DNA of 64,000 nucleotides from Wohlfahrtiimonas sp. G9077 (lineage in GTDB: Bacteria > Pseudomonadota > Gammaproteobacteria > Cardiobacteriales > Wohlfahrtiimonadaceae), in the NCBI RefSeq assembly GCF_002252155.1, contig NZ_NEFD01000003.1, positions 62,001-126,000 on the forward strand, read 5' to 3'. Of the stretch, positions 1 to 8,846 are shown one piece after another. The notes beneath the pieces are model-generated. The model saw only the letters and a program-made list of their open reading frames with translations, made no database searches and was not told where the DNA came from. Numbering within the stretch: the stretch's first letter is position 1; every line of letters starts with the position of its first letter. The position numbers were made by a program, and so were the translations under genes.

Positions 1-38
1 TCAAAAGGTTCATTGTCACGAATCTTGACGGAAGGCAT
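1..38 (-). CDS. rpsU: 30S ribosomal protein S21 (5' end only)
   Basis: Read on the minus strand from the ATG at 38, the first 12 codons give MPSVKIRDNEPF, the conserved start of ribosomal protein S21; the rest lies outside the window. S21 is a small basic protein of the 30S platform near the 16S 3' end. A GGGGTGAT ribosome-binding site sits at 44-51. The gene is divergent from degQ and has its own promoter candidate at 111-139 with a palindromic leader. Identification rests on 12 residues but the motif is very characteristic. In many gammaproteobacteria rpsU is followed by dnaG and rpoD; that cannot be checked here. Confidence 0.85.
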   Translation of the reverse strand, partial: MPSVKIRDNEPF

Positions 39-76
39 TAAACATCACCCCAATTAGTAATTAATTAAATAAAAAC

Positions 77-98
77 GTTTTTTGAAAGTTCAAAAAAC
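77..98. repeat. Perfect 22-bp palindrome in the rpsU leader
   Basis: GTTTTTTGAA at 77-86 and TTCAAAAAAC at 89-98 are perfect inverted copies around a 2-base centre. It lies just downstream of the predicted rpsU transcription start, so it could be an operator for rpsU or degQ. As a minus-strand RNA hairpin it is also possible, although a 2-base loop would need end pairs to open. Confidence 0.55.
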
Positions 99-110
99 AC
101 CAAGCTCAAA

Positions 111-139
111 ATTATATAGGAAATTGATTTTAATGTAAA
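111..139 (-). promoter_or_regulatory. rpsU promoter candidate
   Basis: On the minus strand TTTACA (139-134) and TATAAT (116-111) are separated by exactly 17 bases, a near-consensus sigma-70 promoter. It would start transcription near 104, giving rpsU a leader of about 65 bases. Confidence 0.6.
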
Positions 140-288
140 AGAAAAAGCGCATTTTCTTTTGTTTGCGTCGATGATTGCCTGCAAAATTGATTTACGAGAA
201 ATTTACTTTTCATGACGAATGTTTGCAAAAACGAACCTATACTGCTGCCATCACGATTGTATAAAAATTTCCATAAGGAGACAATTTT

Positions 289-1662
289 ATGAAAAAACCT
301 TGGATGGCGCGCGTTTGTGTGGGTGTGATGGGCTCGTTGTTACTGATGAGTGTTGCCGTCTCACAAACGTTGCCCGATTGGAGTACATTGTTTGAAAATA
401 ATAAATCCTCGATTGTGAGCATCACAGTCAAAGGCAAAGAGGAAGTGCCGACCATGCCGGGCTTTCCGTTCTTTTTTGATGAGCGCGATCCCTTTTCATT
501 CTTTTTTGGCGAGCCAAGACAGCGCCCACAAAAGCCGCGTGAGCGAGTGGTGCAAGCAGGCGGATCTGGCTTTATTGTGGATCAAAATGGTTTGATCGTC
601 ACCAATGCGCATGTGGTGGGCAAAGCCGATGAAATTTTGGTGCAGTTGTCTGATCGCCGTGAATTGCCAGCAAAACTTGTGGGTAAAGATGATCGCTCAG
701 ATGTAGCAGTACTGCAAATTGATGCCAAAAATTTACCAGCTGTCAAAATTGCTGATGTGAAAGATTTAAAAGTGGGACAATGGGTCATGGCCGTGGGTTC
801 ACCCTTTGGGCTTGATTATACCGCCACACAAGGCATCATCAGCTCCCTTGGCCGCAATCTACCTAGCGATAGTTATACGCCATTCATTCAAACGGATGCA
901 GCGATTAACCCTGGCAATTCAGGCGGTCCGCTGTTTAACACAAAGGGTGAAGTGATCGGCATCAACTCACAGATTTATACCAGTACCGGCAGTTATGCAG
1001 GTGTGAGTTTTGCCATTCCGATTGATTTGGCGATGGATGTGGTGCAGCAGCTGCAATCCAACGGTAAAGTGGTGCGCGGCTGGCTTGGCGTACAGATTCA
1101 AGATGTCAATGCGGATTTAGCGAAAACCTTTAACCTTGATAAACCACAAGGTGCGATTGTTTCGAGCATTGTGCCCAATGGCCCTGCTGCAAAATCCGAC
1201 CTTCAAGTGGGTGATGTGATTTTATCTTTCAATGGTCAGCCCATTACCACATCGAGTGAATTGCCGGTGTTGGTTAGCCGTGCAAAAGTAGATCAACCTG
1301 CAACGCTAGAGATTTTACGCAATGGCAAAAAACAGCCCTTGACGGTGGAAATTAAAGCGATAGATGGTGATCAATTGGCGGTAACGGCACAAAACGGCGC
1401 ACAAAATGCTTTGGGCATCAGCATTGAAGCATTGCCACAAAACAGTGTGCAGCAAGGCGTTGTGATCAGTGGCGTGACCGATGGCGCTGCCTCTGATGTG
1501 GGCATTCGCGAAGGAGACATCATCAGCCAAGTCAATGGTCAAAACATTTTGACAGTGGCAGATTTCAATCAAGCGCTGGCGGCCGTGAAAAAAGGTGATG
1601 TGGTGCGTTTATTGGTGCATCGCGGTGCAAATGCCTACTTTGTGGCCGTGCCCATTAAATAA
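289..1662 (+). CDS. degQ: Periplasmic Do-family serine protease/chaperone
   Basis: Trypsin-like HtrA protease for quality control of misfolded envelope proteins. The 457-residue product begins with a signal peptide (about residues 1-25). The protease domain carries the full triad: His108 in TNAHVVG, Asp138 in RSDVA, and Ser211 in NPGNSGGPL. Two PDZ domains follow (about 265-355 and 370-455), the second matching the usual DegP/DegQ length. A phenylalanine-rich stretch near residues 60-73 fits the flexible LA loop. AAGGAG at 275-280 sets the ATG at 289. It stands alone, divergent from rpsU and followed by a terminator. DegP, DegQ and MucD cannot be told apart firmly from sequence alone. Confidence 0.93.
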   Translation: MKKPWMARVCVGVMGSLLLMSVAVSQTLPDWSTLFENNKSSIVSITVKGKEEVPTMPGFPFFFDERDPFSFFFGEPRQRPQKPRERVVQAGGSGFIVDQNGLIVTNAHVVGKADEILVQLSDRRELPAKLVGKDDRSDVAVLQIDAKNLPAVKIADVKDLKVGQWVMAVGSPFGLDYTATQGIISSLGRNLPSDSYTPFIQTDAAINPGNSGGPLFNTKGEVIGINSQIYTSTGSYAGVSFAIPIDLAMDVVQQLQSNGKVVRGWLGVQIQDVNADLAKTFNLDKPQGAIVSSIVPNGPAAKSDLQVGDVILSFNGQPITTSSELPVLVSRAKVDQPATLEILRNGKKQPLTVEIKAIDGDQLAVTAQNGAQNALGISIEALPQNSVQQGVVISGVTDGAASDVGIREGDIISQVNGQNILTVADFNQALAAVKKGDVVRLLVHRGANAYFVAVPIK

Positions 1663-1694
1663 AAATGTGAAGATTGATTCATAAATGGATGAAG

Positions 1695-1720
1695 AAAGCC
1701 CCGCAAAGGGGCTTTTTTCT
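1695..1720 (+). terminator. Terminator after degQ
   Basis: Stem AAAGCCCC (1695-1702) and GGGGCTTT (1708-1715) around a GCAAA loop, running into a T-rich tail. Confidence 0.85.
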
Positions 1721-1757
1721 TCGGTATACTAATGGCTTTCAATCAAAAGGTGACATC

Positions 1758-2255
1758 ATGGCGAAGTCAAAAGTGGAGAAAACCAATGCAATGCGCGCAT
1801 TGGATCAATTGAAAATCAATTATGAAGCCTTGAGTTATCCGTGCGCGGGTGATGAAGTCAAAGGCGGATTAGAAGTGGCAGAATTGCTGGGTGAATCGCC
1901 GAATGTTGTGTATAAAACACTGGTCACCCACAGTGATCATGATTATGTGGTGGCGGTGATCCCAAGTGCGGAGCATCTCTCTTTAAAACGTTTAGCGAAG
2001 GCAAGCGGGCACAAAAAATTAGAGATGATTGCAGTGGCGAAATTAGAGCCATTAACAGGCTATGTGCGCGGCGGTTGCTCACCGATTAAAATGAAAAAAA
2101 CGTTTCCAACCTTTATTGCAAGTGCTGCAGAGTCTTTGCCATACATCATCATTTCAGCGGGTAAGCGCGGTGCGCAAATCAAAATTGCCCCACAAGATTT
2201 ATTAAAAGCCGTGCGATGTCAATTTGCGGACATTTCCGACCTTGAAGCGGAGTGA
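1758..2255 (+). CDS. ybaK: YbaK/EbsC-type Cys-tRNA(Pro) deacylase
   Basis: Trans-editing enzyme that hydrolyses cysteine wrongly attached to tRNA(Pro), and related mischarged tRNAs, in the cytoplasm. The 165-residue product fits the family length (about 160) and shows the YbaK signature: an N-terminal NAMRALDQL helix, the VYKTLV strand, and GGCSPIKMKK around residue 110, which includes conserved editing-site residues. I chose ATG 1758 because AAAAGG lies at 1745-1750; a start at 1674 stays in frame but would translate through the degQ terminator. It is transcribed alone, ahead of rlmD. INS/ProX relatives share the fold, so the exact tRNA substrate is inferred. Confidence 0.88.
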   Translation: MAKSKVEKTNAMRALDQLKINYEALSYPCAGDEVKGGLEVAELLGESPNVVYKTLVTHSDHDYVVAVIPSAEHLSLKRLAKASGHKKLEMIAVAKLEPLTGYVRGGCSPIKMKKTFPTFIASAAESLPYIIISAGKRGAQIKIAPQDLLKAVRCQFADISDLEAE

Positions 2256-2300
2256 TTTGTGGTATGATCGCTTCTTTTTATTTTAGGGTTTTGAGTAAAA

Positions 2301-3641
2301 ATGGCAAAGCGTAGACACAGACAAAAATTTTCCCAAGAACCATTTGAAGTGGCCATCACGGACATTACACACGATGGCCGCGGCGTTGCCCATGTGGAGG
2401 GTAAGGTGGTGTTTGTCAATGGCGCATTGCCGGATGAAGTGGTGATGGCGCAATACGTCAAAAGCCGCAAAGATTACGATGAAGCCAAAACCCTTGAAGT
2501 GTTAAAAGCATCGCCAGATCGTGTGGCGCCCATTTGTGATGTGTTTGGCACATGCGGTGGTTGCTCGTTGCAGCATTTAGATCCTGAAAAACAGATCTAT
2601 TTTAAAGCCAAACAATTGGCTTCTAACTTAAAAAAACAGGCAAAACTGGATTTTGATGTGGCAGAACAAATGCCGCCATTAAGATCGCCAAGTGAGCATT
2701 ATCGCTATAAAGCGCGTTTAGGCGTGAAATATGTGGCGAAAAAAGAGAAAGTATTGGTGGGCTTTCGTGAGAAATTTGCACCATTTATTGTGGATATGGA
2801 CAGTTGCCCTGTGCTTGAAGACAAAGTGGCGAACTTATTGCCCGCGTTGTCTGCTTTAATTGGTGATTTAACGCTGTTGGATAAAATCCCACAAATTGAA
2901 GTGGCCATTGGTTCTGAGCAAGTGGCTTTGAGCTTTCGCGTGTTAGAAACGCCGACTGAAGAAGATGAAGCAAAACTCAAAGCGTTTGGCATTGCACACA
3001 ACATCCTCATCTATTTGCAGCCTAAAAATGAAGCCTCAACCTATTTATTGAGTGATGTGGAAGATCGCGATGATCTATTGAATTATCAATTGCTTGATCG
3101 CTTAACGATGGCTTTTAAACCGTATCACTTTACGCAAGTTAATCCAATGATCAACCAACAAATGGTCAAACAAGCGCTCGATTTATTAAAGCTTCAAAAA
3201 GATGAAACGGTGCTTGACCTCTTTTGTGGTTTAGGCAACTTTACTTTGCCCTTAGCGTTAGAAGCCGGTAAGGTCATTGGGGTTGAAGGCGATCAGAGTT
3301 TAACTGAGTGGGCTGCGAAAAATGCGGCACGTAATGGTTTAGAAAATGTTGATTTTTATTGTACGGATCTGACACAAAACCAAGATGATGCCGATTGGAT
3401 GCAATTGAAATATGATGCCATCTTGGTGGATCCGCCGCGTTCAGGTGCATTGGAAATGATGCCATATTTAGGCAAATTGGCCCCTAAACGCATTTTATAT
3501 GTGTCGTGTCATCCTGCAACATTGGCGCGTGACTTAGCTGAGCTTGTGCAATATGGCTATGAAGTGACCGATGCAGGTGTAATGGACATGTTCCCACACA
3601 CAGCCCATGTGGAATCCATGGCGCTGCTCGTTAAAAAATAA
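2301..3641 (+). CDS. rlmD: 23S rRNA (uracil-1939-C5)-methyltransferase
   Basis: SAM-dependent enzyme making m5U1939 in 23S rRNA. Its 446 residues match RlmD/RumA. An N-terminal TRAM domain spans about 12-65. Four cysteines for a [4Fe-4S] cluster are visible (C79, C85, C88 and C169). The methyltransferase domain has the SAM motif DLFCGLGNF, the DPPRSG motif, the nucleophile C403 in YVSCHP, and the catalytic glutamate E438 in HVE. All key residues are present. It is followed after 9 bases by gph, so the two are probably cotranscribed with rdgC. TrmA and RlmC are alternatives, but the cluster cysteines plus TRAM domain point to RlmD. Confidence 0.93.
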   Translation: MAKRRHRQKFSQEPFEVAITDITHDGRGVAHVEGKVVFVNGALPDEVVMAQYVKSRKDYDEAKTLEVLKASPDRVAPICDVFGTCGGCSLQHLDPEKQIYFKAKQLASNLKKQAKLDFDVAEQMPPLRSPSEHYRYKARLGVKYVAKKEKVLVGFREKFAPFIVDMDSCPVLEDKVANLLPALSALIGDLTLLDKIPQIEVAIGSEQVALSFRVLETPTEEDEAKLKAFGIAHNILIYLQPKNEASTYLLSDVEDRDDLLNYQLLDRLTMAFKPYHFTQVNPMINQQMVKQALDLLKLQKDETVLDLFCGLGNFTLPLALEAGKVIGVEGDQSLTEWAAKNAARNGLENVDFYCTDLTQNQDDADWMQLKYDAILVDPPRSGALEMMPYLGKLAPKRILYVSCHPATLARDLAELVQYGYEVTDAGVMDMFPHTAHVESMALLVKK

Positions 3642-3650
3642 GGAGTCATC

Positions 3651-4325
3651 ATGGCAATTGAGGCAATTGGTTTTGATTTAGATGGTACGTTGGTGGACAG
3701 CGCTCAAGGCTTAGCCAATACCGTCGATGGCATGTGTGAGCGTTTAGGCTTGCCTAAGCCTGGCAAAGCATTGGTCACCACATGGATTGGCAATGGCATT
3801 GAGATGCTATTGACTCGGGCATTGGCTTGGGCAGGTGCGCCAAGTGATGATGAATACCGCGCGCGTGCCATGGCCATATTGTCCGATTGCTATCAGGATG
3901 AATTACTCAGTGGCAGCCCATTGTTTCCTGAGGTCAAGGCAACGCTGGAAACACTCAAAGCACAAGACTATGAATTGGTGCTCATCACCAATAAGCCGTC
4001 AAAATTTGTGCCGGAATTGATGCGTTACTTAGGCATTGATCACCTCTTTACTGAAATGCTTGGCGCAAATGATGTGGCGCGCATCAAACCGCATCCTGCG
4101 CCCATTTTTAAAATTTTGGGGCAGTTGGGTTTAACGCAGCGTGAGTTTGTGTTTGTGGGCGATTCACGCAATGACATTTTAGCGGCGAAAAATGCCGGCG
4201 TGCGCTCGATTGCCTTAACGTATGGTTATAACTATGGGGAATCGATCGCCCATGAATCCCCAGATGCTGTGGTGGATGATTTTGCGGCGATCTTACCTGT
4301 GATCGAAACATGGAAGAATGACTGA
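3651..4325 (+). CDS. gph: Phosphoglycolate phosphatase (HAD family)
   Basis: Hydrolyses 2-phosphoglycolate, a product of DNA 3'-end repair, to glycolate. The 224-residue protein has the HAD nucleophile motif DLDGT (Asp9, Asp11), motif II Thr in LITNKPSK, and the acidic motif GDSRNDILAAKNAG near the C-terminus. Length and the cap insert between motifs I and II match Gph. AGGAG immediately after rlmD sets the ATG. Its stop overlaps the rdgC start by one base (TGATG), so the three genes rlmD-gph-rdgC look like one transcript. Other HAD phosphatases (MupP-like N-acetylmuramate phosphatase) are close relatives, so the substrate is probable, not certain. Confidence 0.85.
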   Translation: MAIEAIGFDLDGTLVDSAQGLANTVDGMCERLGLPKPGKALVTTWIGNGIEMLLTRALAWAGAPSDDEYRARAMAILSDCYQDELLSGSPLFPEVKATLETLKAQDYELVLITNKPSKFVPELMRYLGIDHLFTEMLGANDVARIKPHPAPIFKILGQLGLTQREFVFVGDSRNDILAAKNAGVRSIALTYGYNYGESIAHESPDAVVDDFAAILPVIETWKND

Positions 4326-5215
4326 TGAGCTTTAAAAATTTATTGATTTACCGCTTTGAAGAGCCCTTTGCCGGTTCTTTTGAAGAGATGGAAGCGCAGC
4401 TTTCTGCCAAGCCGTTAACGGGCTGTTTGACAGAAGAGTTAGAGAGTTTAGGTTGGTTGCCCATTTATAAAGATGGTCAGCAGTATGTGGAAAAAGTCAA
4501 TCAAGCGCTGTTTGTGCGTTTGGGGATTGAGCATAAAATTTTGCCAAACTCTGCCGTTAAAACAGCGGTTGAGAAGAAAATCGAAGAGAAAAAATTAAAA
4601 AATGTGAGCCGCTCTGAGCTTAAAGAACTGACAGAAATGGTGACCAATGAATTGTTGCCCAATGCGTTGGTCAATCGCTCTTCTATGCTTGCGTACATTG
4701 ACCTTGAGAAAAATTGGTTGGTGGTGGATGCAAGCTCTGCGAAAAAAGCTTCACTGTTGACGAGCCATTTGCGTAAAACATTGGGCAGCTTGCCCATCAT
4801 TCCTTTAGTGCCAGACAATTCTGTGACAGCAGCCATGACTCATTGGGTGCAATATGGCATTGAGTCCGATGCCCTTGATCTTTTATATGATGTTGAGCTC
4901 AAAGAGATGAAAGATGAAGGCGGCAATGCGAAGTTTAAAGGCGTGCCCCTTGAGGCAAAAGAGATTCAAGAGCCGCTCAAAGAAGGCTGGCAAGTGACCA
5001 AACTCTCTTTAGGGTTTGATGAACAAGTGACGTTTTCAATGGCGGGCGATTTTGTGTTTAAACGCCTGAAGTTTTTAGAACGTTTCCAAGAGAATTTAGA
5101 TCATGACGATGATCCTGCGGCTGCAATGCAAGCTGAATGGTATTTAGCAGTGGATTTATACCGCAAGCTCATCGATCATGTGTATGCATTAAGCAATCAC
5201 GCATCGAATGCATAA
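4325..5215 (+). CDS. rdgC: Recombination-associated protein RdgC
   Basis: RdgC is a ring-shaped double-stranded-DNA binding protein that restrains RecA-driven recombination and associates with the nucleoid. The 296-residue product is close to the 303 residues of the Escherichia coli protein and has the family start with FKNLLIYRF, the GWLPIYKDG segment, and the charged EKKIEEKKL region near residue 85. It overlaps the gph stop by one base, which fixes its ATG and suggests translational coupling. Downstream, a 48-base gap precedes parE. No truncation is visible. Confidence 0.92.
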   Translation: MSFKNLLIYRFEEPFAGSFEEMEAQLSAKPLTGCLTEELESLGWLPIYKDGQQYVEKVNQALFVRLGIEHKILPNSAVKTAVEKKIEEKKLKNVSRSELKELTEMVTNELLPNALVNRSSMLAYIDLEKNWLVVDASSAKKASLLTSHLRKTLGSLPIIPLVPDNSVTAAMTHWVQYGIESDALDLLYDVELKEMKDEGGNAKFKGVPLEAKEIQEPLKEGWQVTKLSLGFDEQVTFSMAGDFVFKRLKFLERFQENLDHDDDPAAAMQAEWYLAVDLYRKLIDHVYALSNHASNA

Positions 5216-5263
5216 TTGATCCCATTTCATTTGTTTTTAGATTAAAGAATTTATAGGTTGACC

Positions 5264-7162
5264 ATGGCTGAAAAGAAATATACCGCAAGCTCGATTGAAG
5301 TATTAACGGGGCTTGATCCTGTCAAAAAACGCCCAGGCATGTACACCGACACCACGCGTCCAAATCACTTATTGCAAGAAGTGATTGATAACTCAGTCGA
5401 TGAGGCGCTCGCGGGGTTTGCGGATCATGTCACCATCACGTTGTATAAAGATGGCTCATATGGGGTCAAAGACAATGGACGCGGCATGCCAGTGGACATC
5501 CATCCTGAACATGGCGTCAGCGGTGTGGAATTGATTTTAACCAAACTGCATGCGGGCGGTAAATTCAATCAAGATGTGTATCACTATTCAGGTGGTTTGC
5601 ATGGCGTTGGCGTCTCTGTGGTCAATGCTTTGTCTGAGCGTTTAGAAGTGACGGTGTGGCAAGCGGGCATTGAGTATAAAATTGCTTTTGCCAATGGTGA
5701 ATGTGTTGAATCGTTGACGCAAGCGCCGTTTGCCAATAAAAAATCAACCGGGACAGAAGTGCGCTTTTGGCCAAATGCCAGTTACTTTGATTATGACAAA
5801 GTGGCCAAAGCGCGTTTGATTCCGCTCTTAAAGGCCAAAGCCTTGTTAGCGGCAGGTTTAAAAATCACATTGATTGATGAAACCGTGGCTGAAGGCGCAG
5901 AAGGTGCATATTTAGAATGGTATTTTGAAGGCGGCATCACCGAATACATTGAAGATCAATTAAGTGGTGAAGAGATTGTGCCGGTTGCGCCCATCATTGG
6001 TGAATTCACCGGTGAAACCGAGGAATTCACATGGGGCATTGCATGGATGAAAGAGGGCACGCCATTGATGATGGAAAGCTATGCCAACTTAATCCCCACC
6101 ATTGCAGGCGGTACACACGTCAATGGTTTAAAAAATGGTTTAACCGATGCCATTCGTGAATTTTGTGAGCAGCGCAATCTGTTGCCGCGCAATTTGAAAA
6201 TTGCCCCGGAAGATGTGATGCACAGCCTTAACTTCTTATTGTCCTTAAAAATGGTGGAGCCACAATTTGCGAGCCAAACCAAGGAGCGTTTAAGTTCTCG
6301 TCACATTGCCAACATTGTTTCGGCGGCGGTGAAGGACTTTTTCACCCTTTGGCTCAATAAACATGTGGAAGAAGGGTTAGAGATTGTTACCCTCATCATT
6401 GAAAATGCCCATGCGCGCATTAAATCCTCAAAAGCTGTGGTGCGTAAAAAAATCTCCCAAGGCCCAAAATTACCCGGAAAATTGGCCGATTGCATCAGCA
6501 ATGATGTGGCATTGACGGAACTCTTTTTAGTGGAAGGGGATTCTGCGGGCGGTTCAGCAAAGCAAGCGCGTGATAAAGAAGTACAAGCGATCATGGCGCT
6601 GCGCGGTAAGATTCTTAACACTTGGGAAGTGGATTCCAGTCAAATTTTATCCTCACAAGAGATTCATGACATCTCTGTGGCAATGGGGATTGATCCTGAA
6701 TGTGAAACCCTCGAAGGCTTGCGTTATGGCAAAATCTGTATCCTCGCGGATGCGGATTCCGATGGTTTACACATTGCAACCTTATTGTGTGCATTATTCT
6801 TGCGCCACTTTAGAAAATTGGTGGAAGAAGGGCATGTCTTTGTGGCAGTGCCGCCGTTGTATCGCATCGACATTGGCAAGGAAGTGCATTACGCATTAGA
6901 TGAGTATGAAAAAAGCGAGATCATAAAAAAATACAATAAAAGCCGTAAACAAATCGCTGTGACACGCTTTAAAGGGCTCGGTGAAATGAACCCGATTCAG
7001 CTCAGAGAGACCACAATGGCTCAGGATACACGCCGCTTAGTACAATTAACGATGGATGACACTGATATAAATCAAGTATTTGATCGTTTGTTGAATAAAA
7101 AATTGAGCGCTAAGCGTAAAGAATGGATTGAAAATCAGGAATTTAGCAAGGTTGAGGCATAA
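5264..7162 (+). CDS. parE: DNA topoisomerase IV subunit B
   Basis: ATPase subunit of topoisomerase IV, which with ParC decatenates daughter chromosomes. The 632-residue protein has the GHKL ATPase motifs DNSVDEALAG, DNGRGMPVDIH and GGLHGVGVSVVNALS in the first 130 residues, a transducer domain, then the TOPRIM domain with LVEGDSAGG and DADSDG. It lacks the long GyrB insert, so it is ParE not GyrB. ATG 5264 is preferred over the TTG at 5258 because the AGG at 5254-5256 then sits 7 bases upstream. parC is not in the window. The pilM gene follows after 81 bases. Confidence 0.94.
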   Translation: MAEKKYTASSIEVLTGLDPVKKRPGMYTDTTRPNHLLQEVIDNSVDEALAGFADHVTITLYKDGSYGVKDNGRGMPVDIHPEHGVSGVELILTKLHAGGKFNQDVYHYSGGLHGVGVSVVNALSERLEVTVWQAGIEYKIAFANGECVESLTQAPFANKKSTGTEVRFWPNASYFDYDKVAKARLIPLLKAKALLAAGLKITLIDETVAEGAEGAYLEWYFEGGITEYIEDQLSGEEIVPVAPIIGEFTGETEEFTWGIAWMKEGTPLMMESYANLIPTIAGGTHVNGLKNGLTDAIREFCEQRNLLPRNLKIAPEDVMHSLNFLLSLKMVEPQFASQTKERLSSRHIANIVSAAVKDFFTLWLNKHVEEGLEIVTLIIENAHARIKSSKAVVRKKISQGPKLPGKLADCISNDVALTELFLVEGDSAGGSAKQARDKEVQAIMALRGKILNTWEVDSSQILSSQEIHDISVAMGIDPECETLEGLRYGKICILADADSDGLHIATLLCALFLRHFRKLVEEGHVFVAVPPLYRIDIGKEVHYALDEYEKSEIIKKYNKSRKQIAVTRFKGLGEMNPIQLRETTMAQDTRRLVQLTMDDTDINQVFDRLLNKKLSAKRKEWIENQEFSKVEA

Positions 7163-7243
7163 TTAAAAAAATTGATTTTACATAATGCTACTAGTAGAAT
7201 CAGGCAGCTAATTTTAAATAAGAATGAATCGAGGATAATAAGT

Positions 7244-8281
7244 ATGGCTAAAAAGCCGAGTGTGTGTATCGGAATAGACATAGGATCATATTCAATCAAG
7301 ATCGCAGAAGTGCAACGAAAAGGCAAAGATTTTCGTTTAACCCGCGCCCTTGTGTTTAACTGTGAAGGCGACTGGAAAGATGGCATGCCCGTTGAAATTG
7401 ATGTGGCCGGCATCAGCTTAAATAAAGCGATGTCAGCGTTTGGTAGCTGTAAAGAGGCAACATTGGCGATCCCGACATCGGTGGCGATGGTGCGTTCTGT
7501 GCCGATGGAAACAAAGTTAAAAACCGATGAATTGTGGAAAACCATTGAGGCAAACGTGTCACAATATTTTCCATTCTCTTCTGAAGAAGTGTTCATTGAC
7601 TTTGTACCGATTAAACCCTCTTTAAGTGCAGAAGGGCACACGGATGTGTTGATCGTTGCGGCGCAAAAAGAGTTTGTCAATCAGCGCGAAATCTGTGCGG
7701 ACATCGCAGGGCTTAAAGTCAATGCCATCGACATCAATATTTATGGCTTATTAGATCTGTTGCACTTAAAAGGTGACATAGACAATATGTCTGATTATGA
7801 TGCCGTGATGATTTTTGACATCGGTTTGATGCATTCAAGTTTAAATGTGGTCACCGGTGATCAATCTGTTTATGTGCGCGATGTGCCCATTGGCGGCGAG
7901 CGCTTAACACAGTTGATCACAGAACAAAAATCCCTCTCTTTGCAAGATGCGGAAAAATATAAATTAAGTGGCGCTGCGGACATTCAAGAGAGCATTCAGC
8001 AATTCATCTCTGAAATGATGGTGCAATTACAATCATCGATTGACGTCTATGTGGCCAATAACCCACAAGTGACATGTCATCGTTTATACATCTCAGGGGC
8101 AACCGCTTGTTATCCACAAATCCTCGATGCGTTGAGCACACAATTGACGAATGTTGAGGTGGAAGTGTTGTCACCCGACATGATTTTTGATGTGGATGAC
8201 AAAGTCTATACTAAATTAAACGGCTCAAGCATTGAAGCACTTTCAACCGCAGCCGGCTTAGCAACGCGAGGATTACTCTAA
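7244..8281 (+). CDS. pilM: Type IV pilus assembly protein PilM
   Basis: Cytoplasmic actin-like ATPase that binds the PilN N-terminus and couples the inner-membrane pilus platform to the motor. The 345-residue product starts AKKPSVCIGIDIGSYSIK, an actin/FtsA-like phosphate-1 motif at about residues 9-20, and has a second nucleotide-binding patch FDIGLMHSSLNV near residue 195. I chose ATG 7244 with GAGG at 7231-7234; a TTG at 7172 has no such support. It opens the pilMNOPQ cluster, with one base between its stop and pilN. In Pseudomonas the gene ponA is upstream; here parE is. Confidence 0.94.
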   Translation: MAKKPSVCIGIDIGSYSIKIAEVQRKGKDFRLTRALVFNCEGDWKDGMPVEIDVAGISLNKAMSAFGSCKEATLAIPTSVAMVRSVPMETKLKTDELWKTIEANVSQYFPFSSEEVFIDFVPIKPSLSAEGHTDVLIVAAQKEFVNQREICADIAGLKVNAIDINIYGLLDLLHLKGDIDNMSDYDAVMIFDIGLMHSSLNVVTGDQSVYVRDVPIGGERLTQLITEQKSLSLQDAEKYKLSGAADIQESIQQFISEMMVQLQSSIDVYVANNPQVTCHRLYISGATACYPQILDALSTQLTNVEVEVLSPDMIFDVDDKVYTKLNGSSIEALSTAAGLATRGLL

Positions 8282-8282
8282 T

Positions 8283-8846
8283 ATGATCGTTAAAATCAAT
8301 CTATTACCGTGGCGCGAAGAGCTTAAGCTTCAGCGTGAGAAAAAAGTTAAAAGCTGGTTGGTGACAAGCTGCTTCATTGGGGCGATTTTAGCTGCCGCGG
8401 TGATCTTTTTTGTCAATGAAGAGCTTGAGTCGCGTGAAGTGCGCACCAGCATCATTGATATGGAACTTGCTAAACTCAGCCAAGTTGAAAAGCAGATGAA
8501 TGAGCGTAAAGCCCAAACAGAAGCGTTAAAACAACAGCTCAATGTATTGCGTGAATTGGCCGCCCAACGCTCTGAAGTCGTTGGCATGATGGAGCAGTTT
8601 TCATCAGTGATGCCAGATGATGCCTTCTTAATCTCTTTAGCCTTTACCCTCAATCAATTGAGCTTTAATGCATTGGCGAAAGATCGTGATGTTTTAGCTG
8701 GCCACTTAGATCAGCTGGATAAAAACATTGGCCCTGCGCCGATTCCGCCACATCGTGAAGTGGTGATTGATGGCAACAACGTTGTTTCTTACAGCGTGGT
8801 TGTGGACCCTGCAAAAAAATCGGCGATTGAAGAGGATGCAAAATGA
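8283..8846 (+). CDS. pilN: Type IV pilus assembly protein PilN
   Basis: Inner-membrane platform protein that heterodimerises with PilO. It starts with the diagnostic cytoplasmic motif INLLPWRE (residues 5-12), which docks into PilM, followed by one membrane helix (about 25-45), a coiled coil (about 50-95) and a ferredoxin-like periplasmic domain. Length (187 residues) is normal. Its stop overlaps the pilO start in ATGA (8843-8846), showing translational coupling. Confidence 0.94.
   Translation: MIVKINLLPWREELKLQREKKVKSWLVTSCFIGAILAAAVIFFVNEELESREVRTSIIDMELAKLSQVEKQMNERKAQTEALKQQLNVLRELAAQRSEVVGMMEQFSSVMPDDAFLISLAFTLNQLSFNALAKDRDVLAGHLDQLDKNIGPAPIPPHREVVIDGNNVVSYSVVVDPAKKSAIEEDAK

Noticed and set aside
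1674..1757. 28-residue N-terminal extension of YbaK in the same frame
   Set aside because: It would translate through the degQ terminator hairpin, and a normal ribosome-binding site sits just before ATG 1758.
8110..8118. Exact DnaA box TTATCCACA
   Set aside because: A single copy inside pilM; no cluster of boxes or AT-rich unwinding region around it. The same holds for TGTGGATAA at 28970-28978.
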